Part shown: positions 43,269-52,612 of the stretch, piece by piece | Layout: each line of letters opens with the position of its first letter | Position numbering within the stretch: position 1 is the first letter of the stretch | Assembly (NCBI RefSeq): GCF_023558375.1 | Contig: NZ_CP083761.1 | Location: 3,646,501-3,710,500 of the forward strand | Direction of reading: 5' to 3' | DNA from: Chroococcidiopsis sp. CCMEE 29 | Lineage (GTDB): Bacteria > Cyanobacteriota > Cyanobacteriia > Cyanobacteriales > Chroococcidiopsidaceae | DNA: 64,000 bases | The notes under the pieces: generated by a model | Database searches by the model: none | Told to the model about the DNA's origin: nothing | The model's input: only the letters and a program-made list of their open reading frames with translations | Made by a program: the position numbers and the translations under genes

Positions 43269-45119
43269 ATGCGTTACAGACTTCCCACTTTCATCCGCAG
43301 CCATCTAAAGGCTACGAGCTTTTGGCAAGACAACTACCTGCTCCTACGAGAGTTCAAATACTTTCCCTGGATTGCGGTTTTGGCTTTAGTATTCGCCCTT
43401 GGTGCTGCAGCTTTTGAGGGTTTAGGACTTGGTTTTCTCCTTGCCTTCTTACAGAGCTTGGTTAATCCTAATGCAGAACCCATTCAGACAGGAGTTGACT
43501 GGTTTGACATCTGGATTTTGGGCGTAAATAAATCGGCAATTAGTCGCCTCTATCGAGTATCTGCTTTAATTTTACTGGTCACCTGGATACGCGCAGGCTT
43601 TAACTATCTAACACATATTTACACTGAACTTACCCAACTTAATTTAGTTGATCGGCTCCGTAAACGAATTTTTGAACAGCTTCAGTCACTAAGCCTAAGT
43701 TATTTTTCCAAAACGCAATCCGGGGAGCTTATTAATACTATTACTAGCGAGATTGGTAGGCTTCAGCAAGCTTTTGGCTTATCCGCTTTTATCATCACTA
43801 AAATCCTGATGTTGATAGTCTATGCAATCTTATTGTTCCAACTTTCATGGCAGCTTACTCTAATTTCAGTGCTGCTGTTCAGCCTATTGGCAGTGGGATT
43901 ATCAAAACTGAATGCACAGGTACGAGAGGCTAGTTTTCCAGTTTCAAGAGCCTATGGTAAGTTTGCTTCGAGTGCAATAGAGTTTATTAATGGGATTCGC
44001 ACTGTTCAGGCATTTACAACTCAAAACTTTGAGCGCCAACGCTATTACCAGGCTAGTGCTGATATTGTAACCACATCCACCAAAGCTGTATTAAGCGTAG
44101 CCATGGTGAGACCTATTGCAGAAGGAGCCGCTACCACAGTTCTCATAAGCATGATTATTGTAGCAATTACTGTATTTGTAGCAAATGGTACATTACAAAT
44201 TGCTTCATTATTAACTTTTTTATTCGTCCTGTTTCGCCTGGTGCCAGCTGTACATGAAATCAATGGAAACAGAGCTTTTCTTAGTAGTTTTCGAGGCTCA
44301 ATAGAGAATATTACAGAGGTTTTAAGAACTGATAATAAAACCTATTTACAAGATGGTCAGTTTCAGTTTTCAGGATTGCAGCGAGCCATTGAGTTTGTGG
44401 ATGTAGACTTTGGCTATGATGCTGAGCAGTTAGTATTGCACAATGTTACGCTAACTATCAAACGGGGACAGATGACAGCATTAGTCGGAGCTTCTGGTGC
44501 TGGAAAAACCACGTTGGTAGATCTAATTCCACGATTCTACGATCCTACCAAAGGAAAGATTCTCCTCGATGGAGTTGATTTGCGGAAATTTGCCATCAAT
44601 TCGGTGCGCCGAAAGATGGCTGTCGTAAGCCAAGATACGTTTATTTTCAATACTTCTGTCCGCAATAATATTACTTACGGTACAGAAGGTGCAGATGAAG
44701 CTGCAATTTGGGAAGTAGCCCGACTCGCCAATGCGTTGGAATTTATCAGGGAAATGCCTCAAGGCTTTGACACACAACTGGGAGACCGCGGGGTGCGGTT
44801 ATCTGGAGGTCAACGTCAGCGCATAGCGATCGCCCGTGCCTTGCTACGTGACCCCGACATTTTGATTCTGGATGAGGCGACAAGTGCGCTGGACTCGGTG
44901 TCTGAGCGGTTGATTCAGGATTCATTAGAGAAGCTTTCTGTGGGTCGAACAGTGATTGCGATCGCCCATCGACTTTCTACAATTGTTCGAGCAAATAAGG
45001 TAGTGGTGCTGGAACAGGGACGGATTGTCGAGCAGGGAGCATATCAAGACCTTCTCGAACAGCGAGGTAAGCTATGGAAATATCACCAAATGCAGCACGA
45101 GTTGGGTCAAGCAGGGTAG
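43269..45119 (+). CDS. ABC exporter (MsbA-like, fused membrane and ATPase domains)
   Basis: 616 residues: six-TM membrane domain (about 30-340) and ATPase domain (about 375-605) with Walker A GASGAGKTT (about 409), [16 protein letters not shown] (about 511), ILDEATSALD and the H-loop AHRLST. Half-transporters of this type work as homodimers and export lipids, glycolipids or peptides. Its place at the end of the glycan set suggests export of a lipid-linked or surface sugar. Confidence 0.9.
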   Translation: MRYRLPTFIRSHLKATSFWQDNYLLLREFKYFPWIAVLALVFALGAAAFEGLGLGFLLAFLQSLVNPNAEPIQTGVDWFDIWILGVNKSAISRLYRVSALILLVTWIRAGFNYLTHIYTELTQLNLVDRLRKRIFEQLQSLSLSYFSKTQSGELINTITSEIGRLQQAFGLSAFIITKILMLIVYAILLFQLSWQLTLISVLLFSLLAVGLSKLNAQVREASFPVSRAYGKFASSAIEFINGIRTVQAFTTQNFERQRYYQASADIVTTSTKAVLSVAMVRPIAEGAATTVLISMIIVAITVFVANGTLQIASLLTFLFVLFRLVPAVHEINGNRAFLSSFRGSIENITEVLRTDNKTYLQDGQFQFSGLQRAIEFVDVDFGYDAEQLVLHNVTLTIKRGQMTALVGASGAGKTTLVDLIPRFYDPTKGKILLDGVDLRKFAINSVRRKMAVVSQDTFIFNTSVRNNITYGTEGADEAAIWEVARLANALEFIREMPQGFDTQLGDRGVRLSGGQRQRIAIARALLRDPDILILDEATSALDSVSERLIQDSLEKLSVGRTVIAIAHRLSTIVRANKVVVLEQGRIVEQGAYQDLLEQRGKLWKYHQMQHELGQAG

Positions 45120-45201
45120 AACTGATTGATCTTCATTTAAGGCTCATTCCCCTTTAATGGAAATAAGAATTTTTGCAATTAGTTTTGTAATCAGTAGCTG
45201 G

Positions 45202-47247
45202 CTAAGCTTCTGAGTAAGCTAGTTCCTGGAACTGGAGTAGGTCTTGGCGAGGTTCAACATGAGCAACTCTGACTAACACCTGTTCGCCCAGCTGTACGTT
45301 ACGTTTGAACGACATTGGCAATTGTAGACCCAAATCCTCTATCAAGATCAGTGCCAAACCGCTATCTTCTCGAAGCCACATTAGCACTAATGCTTGCCAC
45401 ACCTCGTTAAGGTGGCGGCGGAGATATTCTAAACCCCAATATCTGTTGGTTTGCCGTTCCACCAAAGTGACTTCTTGGGTCGCTGTGCTCACACTCATCA
45501 TTACTTCTCTGAGTTGCTCACCAGAGAAGGGAGGAGCTTCACCACGTAGATGCGCTTTCAGCTGAAAGTGGGTGAGCAAGTCGGTGTAGCGGCGGATGGG
45601 AGAGGTTGCCTGAGTGTATATATCTAAGCCTAAACCAGCATGACGAGTAGGCGTGATACTCATCTCACTTTTGGGCATACATCGGCGCATGGCACAGGCA
45701 CGGACTGGTCCTGCTGGAAGCTGTAGCAGTTCTTCCTCGGGGGGCAGTTCGGGCTGAGGCTGACCCCGAAAAGGGAGGGCAAGATTGTGTTCCTGACCAT
45801 AACGGGCAGCAACTTCACCTGCCAAGATCATCATCTCTGCTACCAGTTGCCGCGCTGGAGATTCTTCTAGAACTTGGATGGTGATTTCATCATCGTGGAC
45901 TTTAATCATTGCCTCTGGCATCTGGATGCTAATTGCCCCTTGGGAATGCCGCCACTTTTTACGCCGCTCTGCCCAAGCGGCGATCGCAGCAATTTCTGGT
46001 TCTGCCTGCACTCCCAACTCCAGCATCTCATCCACATCTTCATAAGTGAGGCGATAGGTTGGCTTAATTAAGCTGGTATGGATACTGTATTCTTGTACTG
46101 CTCCAACCTGATCTAAAACCACGCCAAAGCTTAGAGCAAAACAAACTTGACCCTGTACCAGACTCATTGGTCCTGTTGCCAACACCGAGGGGAACATCGG
46201 GCTCATCCCAGTCGGCAAATACACTGTTGTGCCTCGACGACGCGCTTCTAGGTCTAATTCATCCTCTGGTATTAGCCAACGGGTGGGGTCAGCGATATGC
46301 ATCCACAGCCGCTCTCGCCCATCCGGGAGCAATTCCCAACTCAGACCATCATCAATCTCGCTAGTACTTTCATCATCAATTGTGTAGACCTTGAGATAGG
46401 TCAGATCCTCGCGGTCTGAGTCAGGGTCAAGAGGCGAGGAATTCAAGCGCTGTTGCGCCACTTCTAATACCTTTGTAGGGAACTGAGTTGGAATTTGACT
46501 ACGCCGCAGAAATAGGTTCTCGTTAGGACTCCACAGACCTATATCTACCAACAGTTGAAAAGCTGCTTGGGGAGTTGCAGGGCGACCTAAGGTGGCCATT
46601 GTCTCCTGCACTGGAGCCGGAGGCGGATAGGCTCGGACGAGAGCATCTTGATTTAGCCCTAGCCGCACACCGTCTGCCAACAGAACTGCATACCGCTCTA
46701 TAGCTTCCAATCGTTGGCGATCGTAGCGCTCCCACTCTACCGCTTCACCGCCCAGCGCCTGAGATACCCGCACCAAAAATTCTTGCTGCACCCGCTGCCG
46801 AGTTGTCTCTACCTCTAACTGGTGTTTCCGTTCTGCTACCTGAGCAGCAGTTCGAGGCTCATAGGCATCTCCCTTTTGCTTGAAGTAAAGCTTATCTTCT
46901 GACAGCAAATAGTGGGCAGCATAACACTGGGGCGGACCTTGGTCGGAAAACAGTAGAGCTGCCATCTGGAGTGGTTTTACGGTTTCACCATCTTCAACTA
47001 GCAGTTCCCAGGCTACTTCTAGACTTGAAGGGTCGAGATAGGGTTCTACTTCCTCGAGGAAACCTGGAATCTGTGCAGGTTGGTAAGTCTGACCGGAAAC
47101 CGTATAGGTAATTTGCCGGGGAACGAGGCTATGCGATTGACCGCGCTCGTCTACTACAAACCAGCGTGTTTTGCCGTCTTGACGGTCTACTACCGCAAGT
47201 CGACGATCGCCTTGCACCCTAAATTCAACCAGCGTTCCCTTGTCCAC
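45202..47247 (-). CDS. RNase II/RNB-family exoribonuclease
   Basis: 681 residues. The RNB catalytic domain (about 285-570) contains TIDDESTSEIDDGLSWE with the metal-binding Asp residues near 292-302, then HIADPTRWLIPEDELDLEA and PIRRYTDLLTHFQLKAHL. A C-terminal S1-like segment ends the protein. It degrades RNA 3' to 5'. The start is a GTG at 47247. It follows rpmG and rpsR on the same strand, so it is probably co-transcribed with these ribosomal-protein genes. Confidence 0.92.
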   Translation of the reverse strand: MDKGTLVEFRVQGDRRLAVVDRQDGKTRWFVVDERGQSHSLVPRQITYTVSGQTYQPAQIPGFLEEVEPYLDPSSLEVAWELLVEDGETVKPLQMAALLFSDQGPPQCYAAHYLLSEDKLYFKQKGDAYEPRTAAQVAERKHQLEVETTRQRVQQEFLVRVSQALGGEAVEWERYDRQRLEAIERYAVLLADGVRLGLNQDALVRAYPPPAPVQETMATLGRPATPQAAFQLLVDIGLWSPNENLFLRRSQIPTQFPTKVLEVAQQRLNSSPLDPDSDREDLTYLKVYTIDDESTSEIDDGLSWELLPDGRERLWMHIADPTRWLIPEDELDLEARRRGTTVYLPTGMSPMFPSVLATGPMSLVQGQVCFALSFGVVLDQVGAVQEYSIHTSLIKPTYRLTYEDVDEMLELGVQAEPEIAAIAAWAERRKKWRHSQGAISIQMPEAMIKVHDDEITIQVLEESPARQLVAEMMILAGEVAARYGQEHNLALPFRGQPQPELPPEEELLQLPAGPVRACAMRRCMPKSEMSITPTRHAGLGLDIYTQATSPIRRYTDLLTHFQLKAHLRGEAPPFSGEQLREVMMSVSTATQEVTLVERQTNRYWGLEYLRRHLNEVWQALVLMWLREDSGLALILIEDLGLQLPMSFKRNVQLGEQVLVRVAHVEPRQDLLQFQELAYSEA

Positions 47248-47332
47248 AAACTTATAAAATTATGAGTTATGAATTTATGAATGATGAATTAAACGTCTTT
47301 ATAGCATTCATCATTCATTATTCAGCAGAAAA

Positions 47333-47548
47333 TTATCCTTCCTGGTTGATGAAGGGCAACAAAGCCACGATCCGAGATCGCTTAATTGCTAGAGTTAAAT
47401 CTCTTTGTTGCTTGGCTGTCAGACCTGTGATCCGACGCGGCAAGATTTTACCACGCTCGGTAACAAACTTACGCAACAAGTCTACGTCTTTGTAGTCTAT
47501 TGGTTCTTGTGGCTTAATCGGAGACAGACGACGACGATAGTAGCTCAT
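47333..47548 (-). CDS. rpsR: Ribosomal protein S18
   Basis: 71 residues. [20 protein letters not shown], then [20 protein letters not shown] is the S18 signature. Part of the 30S platform. Only 3 bases after rpmG. Confidence 0.97.
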   Translation of the reverse strand: MSYYRRRLSPIKPQEPIDYKDVDLLRKFVTERGKILPRRITGLTAKQQRDLTLAIKRSRIVALLPFINQEG

Positions 47549-47551
47549 TGT

Positions 47552-47746
47552 TTACTTAATTTCCTTATGAACAGTGTGACGGTTGCAATGCGTGCAAAAC
47601 TTTTTCAGCTCCAGCCGTGCTGTAGTGTTGCGACGGTTTTTTGTGCTGGTATACCGGGAAACACCAGGCGAGCGCTTGTCTGTGTTACTGCGACATTCCG
47701 TACATTCCAATGTCACAACGATGCGGACACCTTTAGCCTTAGCCAT
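47552..47746 (-). CDS. rpmG: Ribosomal protein L33
   Basis: 64 residues with the zinc-binding CTEC and CTHC pairs (about residues 14-17 and 52-55), [16 protein letters not shown] and a C-terminal VHKEIK. Part of the 50S subunit. First gene of rpmG-rpsR-RNase II. Confidence 0.97.
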   Translation of the reverse strand: MAKAKGVRIVVTLECTECRSNTDKRSPGVSRYTSTKNRRNTTARLELKKFCTHCNRHTVHKEIK

Positions 47747-47790
47747 AATTTTACAACCAGATAAATCTGAACCAAATTTAACACAAACGT

Positions 47791-48327
47791 TTATTTTCTC
47801 ACACTACTACGCACTTGTGCAAGTAAGCGCTTCATTTTAAGATTGAGAGAAAAGCCTCGACGGCTGGGAATAATGATTGTGCGAGCAATGCGGTCATGGA
47901 AAGCTTGGCGATTCGCCTCTGATAAAGCAATCGCACAATCGATTGCCAGAGGCACTACTAGTAATATAGATCCTGCATTTGTTAAGTTACTTAGAGCGAT
48001 CGCCGCCAATAAGGTACAAAAACCTGTGATTGCCTCTCGCTTGCAGAGCGCTTGTAACCCCGGAACCTTACCCAGCTGAGCATCAAACACCTTCATGTCT
48101 AAAGCCCAACGCCCTAAACTTTGCCCTTGATTTCTGTATACTAACAATACCCGTAGACAGAACCAAGCCAGCACAAAAACGATTACTTGAGCAAATTGGA
48201 AACCAGGAAGTCCGCCGCCCAGCAGTGAACTGAGTAGCCAAACAACAAAAAAATCAATTCCAAAGGCTACACCCCTGCGCCAAATTTGCACCCTAGGAAA
48301 GCGGCTGTAATCCAATTTCGTCAGCAT
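47791..48327 (-). CDS. RDD family membrane protein
   Basis: 178 residues. [20 protein letters not shown] at the N-terminus, [13 protein letters not shown] in the middle and [10 protein letters not shown] near the end are the RDD-family pattern, with three TM segments. Function is unknown. The ATG at 48327 is taken; a start at 48357 would add 10 residues that are not family-like. Confidence 0.83.
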   Translation of the reverse strand: MLTKLDYSRFPRVQIWRRGVAFGIDFFVVWLLSSLLGGGLPGFQFAQVIVFVLAWFCLRVLLVYRNQGQSLGRWALDMKVFDAQLGKVPGLQALCKREAITGFCTLLAAIALSNLTNAGSILLVVPLAIDCAIALSEANRQAFHDRIARTIIIPSRRGFSLNLKMKRLLAQVRSSVRK

Positions 48328-48360
48328 GGCAAATTCGACTTTAACTACTTCAATCATATT

Positions 48361-48475
48361 TCAGGCTGAAGGCTGAAGGCTGAAGGCTGAAGGCTGAAGG
48401 ACAAATATAAATTTAAGCTTCCCCTGCCTCCCCTGCCTCCCCTGCCTCCCCTGCTCCCCCTGCCTCCACTATATT
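48361..48475. repeat. CTGAAGG heptamers followed by CCCCTGCCTC units
   Basis: Five tandem CTGAAGG units (48365-48400), an AT-rich bridge ACAAATATAAATTTAA, then four or five CCCCTGCCTC decamers. A shorter version with the same order occurs at 57913-57990. Confidence 0.85.
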
Positions 48476-48562
48476 TTTTGACCTAACAAATTCAATAATT
48501 AAAAGTTAGTGGTCAAACATTTACTCGTTAATGTAGAAGTACAGAAGTTGGAGTCAATCGCC

Positions 48563-49834
48563 ATGTTGCCGGTAAGCCAAGCAGAGGCAATTATTTTAGA
48601 TTTAGTGCAACCTCTGAATGAAGAGCGAGATGGAGAAGTTGTCACCCTGTTAACAGCGATTGAGCGTATTCTAGCGGCACCAGTTGTCAGCCAGCTAGAC
48701 TTTCCTCATTGGGATAATTCAGCGATGGATGGATATGCAGTGCGTTATGAGGACGTGAAGCACTGTAGCGCAGAACAGCCAGCTAGTCTGGAAATAGTAG
48801 AAGAGATTCCGGCTGGGCGATCGCCGCAGCATTTACTCCAACGCGGACAAGCAGCACGAATTTTGACAGGTGCAGTCATGCCAGCAGGTGCAGACACCGT
48901 AGTGATGCAGGAGCAGACACGGCGAGAAGGTAATCGCGTTTTGATCTTTGCTTCCCCAGAACCGCAAGCCTTTGTCCGTCACCAGGCATCTTTCTACCAA
49001 GCTGGGAAACCGCTCCTGCCAACGGGAATCATGCTCCAGGCAACTCAACTTGCCGTATTAGCTGCTGCCCAATGTAATCATGTCACAGTCTACCGGCGTC
49101 CCCGCGTGGCAATTATATCGACTGGCGATGAACTAGTGACACCTGACCAACTTTTGCAACCAGGTCAGCTTGTGGACTCTAATCAATACGCACTTGCGGC
49201 TTTGGTGGCACAGACTGGAGCAGAACCGTTGCATATGGGGATTATTCCCGATCGTCCACAAGCGCTGAAAAAGGCGATCGCCCGCGCTATAGCAACCGCT
49301 GATGTGGTACTTTCTTCCGGTGGTGTCTCTGTGGGCGATTATGACTACGTTGAACAAATTTTGCAGTCACTGGGAGCTGAGATTCATGTGCGTGCTGTAG
49401 GCGTAAAACCTGGTAAACCTCTTACAGTTGCCAAATTTTCAGCCTCAGCTACTGCTAATCAAAAATCAGTGTTGTACTTTGGTTTGCCAGGCAATCCAGT
49501 TTCAGCTTTGGTGAGTTTTTGGCGGTTTGTGCAACCGGCGCTGAAGAAACTGTCTGGTTTAGCTCATAGCTGGGGACCAGTATTTGTGCAGGCGCGATCA
49601 CGTCACGACTTGCGCTCAGACGGCAAGCGGGAAACATACCTTTGGGGTCAATTATACTTAGTAGACGGCAACTATGAATTTCATTTGGCTGCTGGTAGCC
49701 ATAGTTCCGGCAACTTAATTAACTTAGCTCAAACCAATGGTTTAGCTATTCTACCTATCGGTAAAACATTGATTCCCACAGGAGAGCAGGTAAAAGTGTT
49801 ACAGGTTGGTTCCCCAGCGATCTGCCCAGCGTAA
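48563..49834 (+). CDS. moeA: Molybdopterin molybdenumtransferase MoeA
   Basis: 423 residues. LDFPHWDNSAMDGYAVRYED near residue 50 is the MoeA signature, followed by ARILTGAVMPAGADTVVMQE, VAIISTGDELV (about 178), SSGGVSVGDYDY and GLPGNPVSALVSF. It inserts molybdate into adenylated molybdopterin. The ATG at 48563 is preferred over the extended frame from 48509. Convergent with the next gene, 5 bases apart. Confidence 0.93.
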   Translation: MLPVSQAEAIILDLVQPLNEERDGEVVTLLTAIERILAAPVVSQLDFPHWDNSAMDGYAVRYEDVKHCSAEQPASLEIVEEIPAGRSPQHLLQRGQAARILTGAVMPAGADTVVMQEQTRREGNRVLIFASPEPQAFVRHQASFYQAGKPLLPTGIMLQATQLAVLAAAQCNHVTVYRRPRVAIISTGDELVTPDQLLQPGQLVDSNQYALAALVAQTGAEPLHMGIIPDRPQALKKAIARAIATADVVLSSGGVSVGDYDYVEQILQSLGAEIHVRAVGVKPGKPLTVAKFSASATANQKSVLYFGLPGNPVSALVSFWRFVQPALKKLSGLAHSWGPVFVQARSRHDLRSDGKRETYLWGQLYLVDGNYEFHLAAGSHSSGNLINLAQTNGLAILPIGKTLIPTGEQVKVLQVGSPAICPA

Positions 49835-49839
49835 TTTGA

Positions 49840-50604
49840 TTATTTAACTACACGTCCATTTATGTAGGAAGTAGCTTGACCTACCGTTCCTCCTACTTGT
49901 TTAGCAAAAGACAAAGCTCGCTCATAAGAAGTAAAGGAAGCTAACTGAACTGACTTTACTCCTGTATCTGATCTTACAGTTGCAAAAGCATCGTTACAAA
50001 AGTTAGCTCTAACTCTACTAACATTTCCCCCGTCAATAAACACAGGCCAATAAGTCCCACTGGTGTGAAATGGGTCTCCACAACTTGCACGAGGCAAGGA
50101 ACGATTACGGCTTGCTGTTGCTATGTTGGGTTTAGGTGTGCTGGAACTTAATCGAGTGTTGGAACTTCTTCTCTCATTAGAAGTTCTTAAGCCACAAACA
50201 TAAACTAATTTTAATTCGCCAACACTATCTGGTATAGTCGATTGCAAATTGGGTGGAACTGCAAGATGGCTAATATCATAATCATCTATAAGAGAGCCAT
50301 TCCTGTCATACCCAACCATTCTAAGAACGCCAATTTTATTTTGTGAACAATCAACAAAATTAAGTGATTTTACACTTTTGTATTTCTCTCTGTTAAGGCT
50401 AACGTAAGAACTGGAGGATGAACTTTCTTGATTGCGAACAACTTCACTCCAAAAGGTTCTAGTATTTCCTTCTCCTTTGATGCTATCTATATCGACAGAA
50501 ATCATTGGATTATTACCTATTAGTACCCACTGCCTAGCTGAAGCAACTGATGGATGTAATAAAGTCAAAACTGTTACAGATGCCGCCAAATATTTCTTTA
50601 ACAT
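49840..50604 (-). CDS. Secreted protein with SPOR-like C-terminus
   Basis: 254 residues with a signal peptide (about 1-23, ending VASA). The first domain (about 24-140) has the pattern of a surface-adhesin-E-like module: VLIGNNPMISVDIDSIKGEG, then VDCSQNKIGV and LKLVYVCG. A Ser/Arg-rich linker follows. The C-terminal part (about 180-254), WPVFIDGGNVSRVRANFC then VQLASFTSYERALSFAKQVG, resembles a SPOR-type domain. Four cysteines could pair outside the cell. Function is unknown. Confidence 0.7.
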   Translation of the reverse strand: MLKKYLAASVTVLTLLHPSVASARQWVLIGNNPMISVDIDSIKGEGNTRTFWSEVVRNQESSSSSSYVSLNREKYKSVKSLNFVDCSQNKIGVLRMVGYDRNGSLIDDYDISHLAVPPNLQSTIPDSVGELKLVYVCGLRTSNERRSSNTRLSSSTPKPNIATASRNRSLPRASCGDPFHTSGTYWPVFIDGGNVSRVRANFCNDAFATVRSDTGVKSVQLASFTSYERALSFAKQVGGTVGQATSYINGRVVK

Positions 50605-50757
50605 ATTATTTATTCCTACAAATAACTTTTGTAATCCACAAACAATTAAACGATTAGAAAAGCACTGTATACTTGTGTGAGTTGTAGTAACTAGCTAAAA
50701 CTTCTGTGAAGATAAGGTTTGTAGCACTTCGTTGCTCAGGATGCTTTAGTTCTTTAA

Positions 50758-52344
50758 TCACAACAATCCCCGCTTACCATTGGGTCGCACCGTTAGCCAA
50801 TTAGTCTTGGCTTGTGCTAACTGCTCGTCTGTAACTTTGACACCAGTGAGATTAGCTCCACATAAATTTGCTCCTCGGAGATTGGCATGATTCAAATAGG
50901 CATAGCTAAGATCTGCACCTCGCATATCTGCCCCTGCTAAATCAGCATGGCTCATGTAAGCTTTGCTTAAATTCGCATCTCTTAGATTTGCTTGATTAAG
51001 ACTGGCTTGACCAAAATCGCTATTGCACAAATTTGCTCCCTGTAAATTCGCTTTAGTCAGCTTGGAGGCATGAAAATTTATTCCTGATAAGTCTTTTCGT
51101 TGCAGATTAAGCGAACTCAGCTCTTGAAGAGCAAAATCGCGTCTACCATTTACATAAGCATTTAGTAAGCTATCAGTATCGAATTGAGCAGCTTTAAGCT
51201 TTTGTTTGGAGATATTAGTTTTTGCTGTTCCCACCGCAGTTGGTTGGCTCGTGCCAACTGGGTGTCGCACTGATCCTGGCTGTAAACTAACCGCTGCTGA
51301 CTTGTCTCGTCGTGCCCGAATTGCTTCCGCTACCGAAGCAACAGACGGCGATTTGGAGCCACTTGAAACCGTTTGAGTCTGATTGGAACCAACGCGAGTA
51401 GTAGTGGGTTGAGCAGCCATACCCTTTGCCATACTATCGAGGTATGGTTCTAGCTCAAGTGCGTTGAGGACTTCTTTCGCCGATTGGTAACGATGGCGAA
51501 CCGATGCCTCTAGCATTTTCTTTAAAACTGCTGTCAGGTGTTTACTGACCTGAACTTTAGCCTCCCAGAGCATTTCGCCAGTTAAGGGATTGTAATCAAT
51601 TTCTTTAGGAGATTTACCAGTCAGCAGGTAAATACATGTCACGCCCACTGCATAAATATCACTGGCATAGACTGGACGCATGGCTATCTGTTCTGGAGGA
51701 GCAAAACCAGTGGTGCCAATCGAGTATGCCGTTAAGGTAGTTGGTTCCGGTTGGTTACTCTGGGTCTGGTTAACCTGGTTTTTGACGGCACCAAAATCGA
51801 TGAGAACGAGTTTGCCGTCTTCAGCGCGGCGAATTAAGTTGGCCGGTTTAATGTCCCGGTGAATTACCTGTCGCTCGTGAATGTATTGTAAGATTGCCAG
51901 GATTTCGCTTAAGAATTGCTTGGCTCCTACTTCGCTCACGGGACCAGAGCGTTTGATTTCCTGCTGTAACGTACAGCCGTTGATGTATTCCTGAACCAGG
52001 TAGAATTGTTGGTTATCTTCAAAATAATCCAGCAGTCGCGGTACTTGGGGATGATTGCCAATCTTGCCAAGGGTTCTGGCTTCTCGCGCAAACAGTTCCC
52101 GTGCCATCTGCAAAATTGCAGGGGTGTTTGTTGGAGGGCGCAGTTGTTTTATCACACAGATCGGTTCACCAGGCAAACCTTGATCCTGGGCTAAAAAAGT
52201 TGCTCCGAAGCCACCTTGGGCTAAAGCTTTGGTTACGCAATAGCGATCGCGCAACTTACTTAACTGGGAACCACAGAAGTGACATTGTTGGTTAGAAGTG
52301 AGGTTTTCTGGACGCCGACAGGACGGATTTAAGCAGTAGCTCAT
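50758..52344 (-). CDS. spkB: Serine/threonine kinase with pentapeptide repeats (SpkB type)
   Basis: 528 residues. An N-terminal zinc-ribbon-like motif CLNPSC and CHFCG (residues 4-24) is followed by a kinase domain (about 35-300): GGFGATFLAQ, VIHRDIKPANL (about 157), LIDFGAVKN and GTTGFAPPEQ. A linker rich in Ser/Thr leads to about 15 pentapeptide repeats (about 415-510, such as ANLRGANLCGANL). The combination and order match SpkB of Synechocystis. Downstream neighbour in the same direction is the secreted SPOR-like protein. Confidence 0.88.
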   Translation of the reverse strand: MSYCLNPSCRRPENLTSNQQCHFCGSQLSKLRDRYCVTKALAQGGFGATFLAQDQGLPGEPICVIKQLRPPTNTPAILQMARELFAREARTLGKIGNHPQVPRLLDYFEDNQQFYLVQEYINGCTLQQEIKRSGPVSEVGAKQFLSEILAILQYIHERQVIHRDIKPANLIRRAEDGKLVLIDFGAVKNQVNQTQSNQPEPTTLTAYSIGTTGFAPPEQIAMRPVYASDIYAVGVTCIYLLTGKSPKEIDYNPLTGEMLWEAKVQVSKHLTAVLKKMLEASVRHRYQSAKEVLNALELEPYLDSMAKGMAAQPTTTRVGSNQTQTVSSGSKSPSVASVAEAIRARRDKSAAVSLQPGSVRHPVGTSQPTAVGTAKTNISKQKLKAAQFDTDSLLNAYVNGRRDFALQELSSLNLQRKDLSGINFHASKLTKANLQGANLCNSDFGQASLNQANLRDANLSKAYMSHADLAGADMRGADLSYAYLNHANLRGANLCGANLTGVKVTDEQLAQAKTNWLTVRPNGKRGLL

Positions 52345-52612
52345 GAGAGCATCAACTCGTTAGTAGATCAGAATGACCGGGAATGCACCCTGATTTGATT
52401 ATTGAAGGCAAAATTGACAAAGACCACGGGGTTATCACGTAGAATCGTTGAAGAGTTGCTAAAGTTTTACTTAGTAAAATGAAGCCTGCAGCGGCAAATT
52501 TTATTCTCTGTCGCCCCTCGCAAGAGCACCCCACTCTCCGAGAAGGGCAAAGCCCTACGCCCCTGCTTTGGTAAGATAGTTGGGCTGACATCCGAACAAG
52601 CAAGCACACTCC
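52345..52612. other. Divergent spacer between spkB and pheT
   Basis: No gene. A dispersed-repeat fragment (CTCTCCGAGAAGGGCAAAGC) lies near 52534-52553, with CCCCTCGC units just before it. Promoters for both genes must lie here. Confidence 0.5.
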
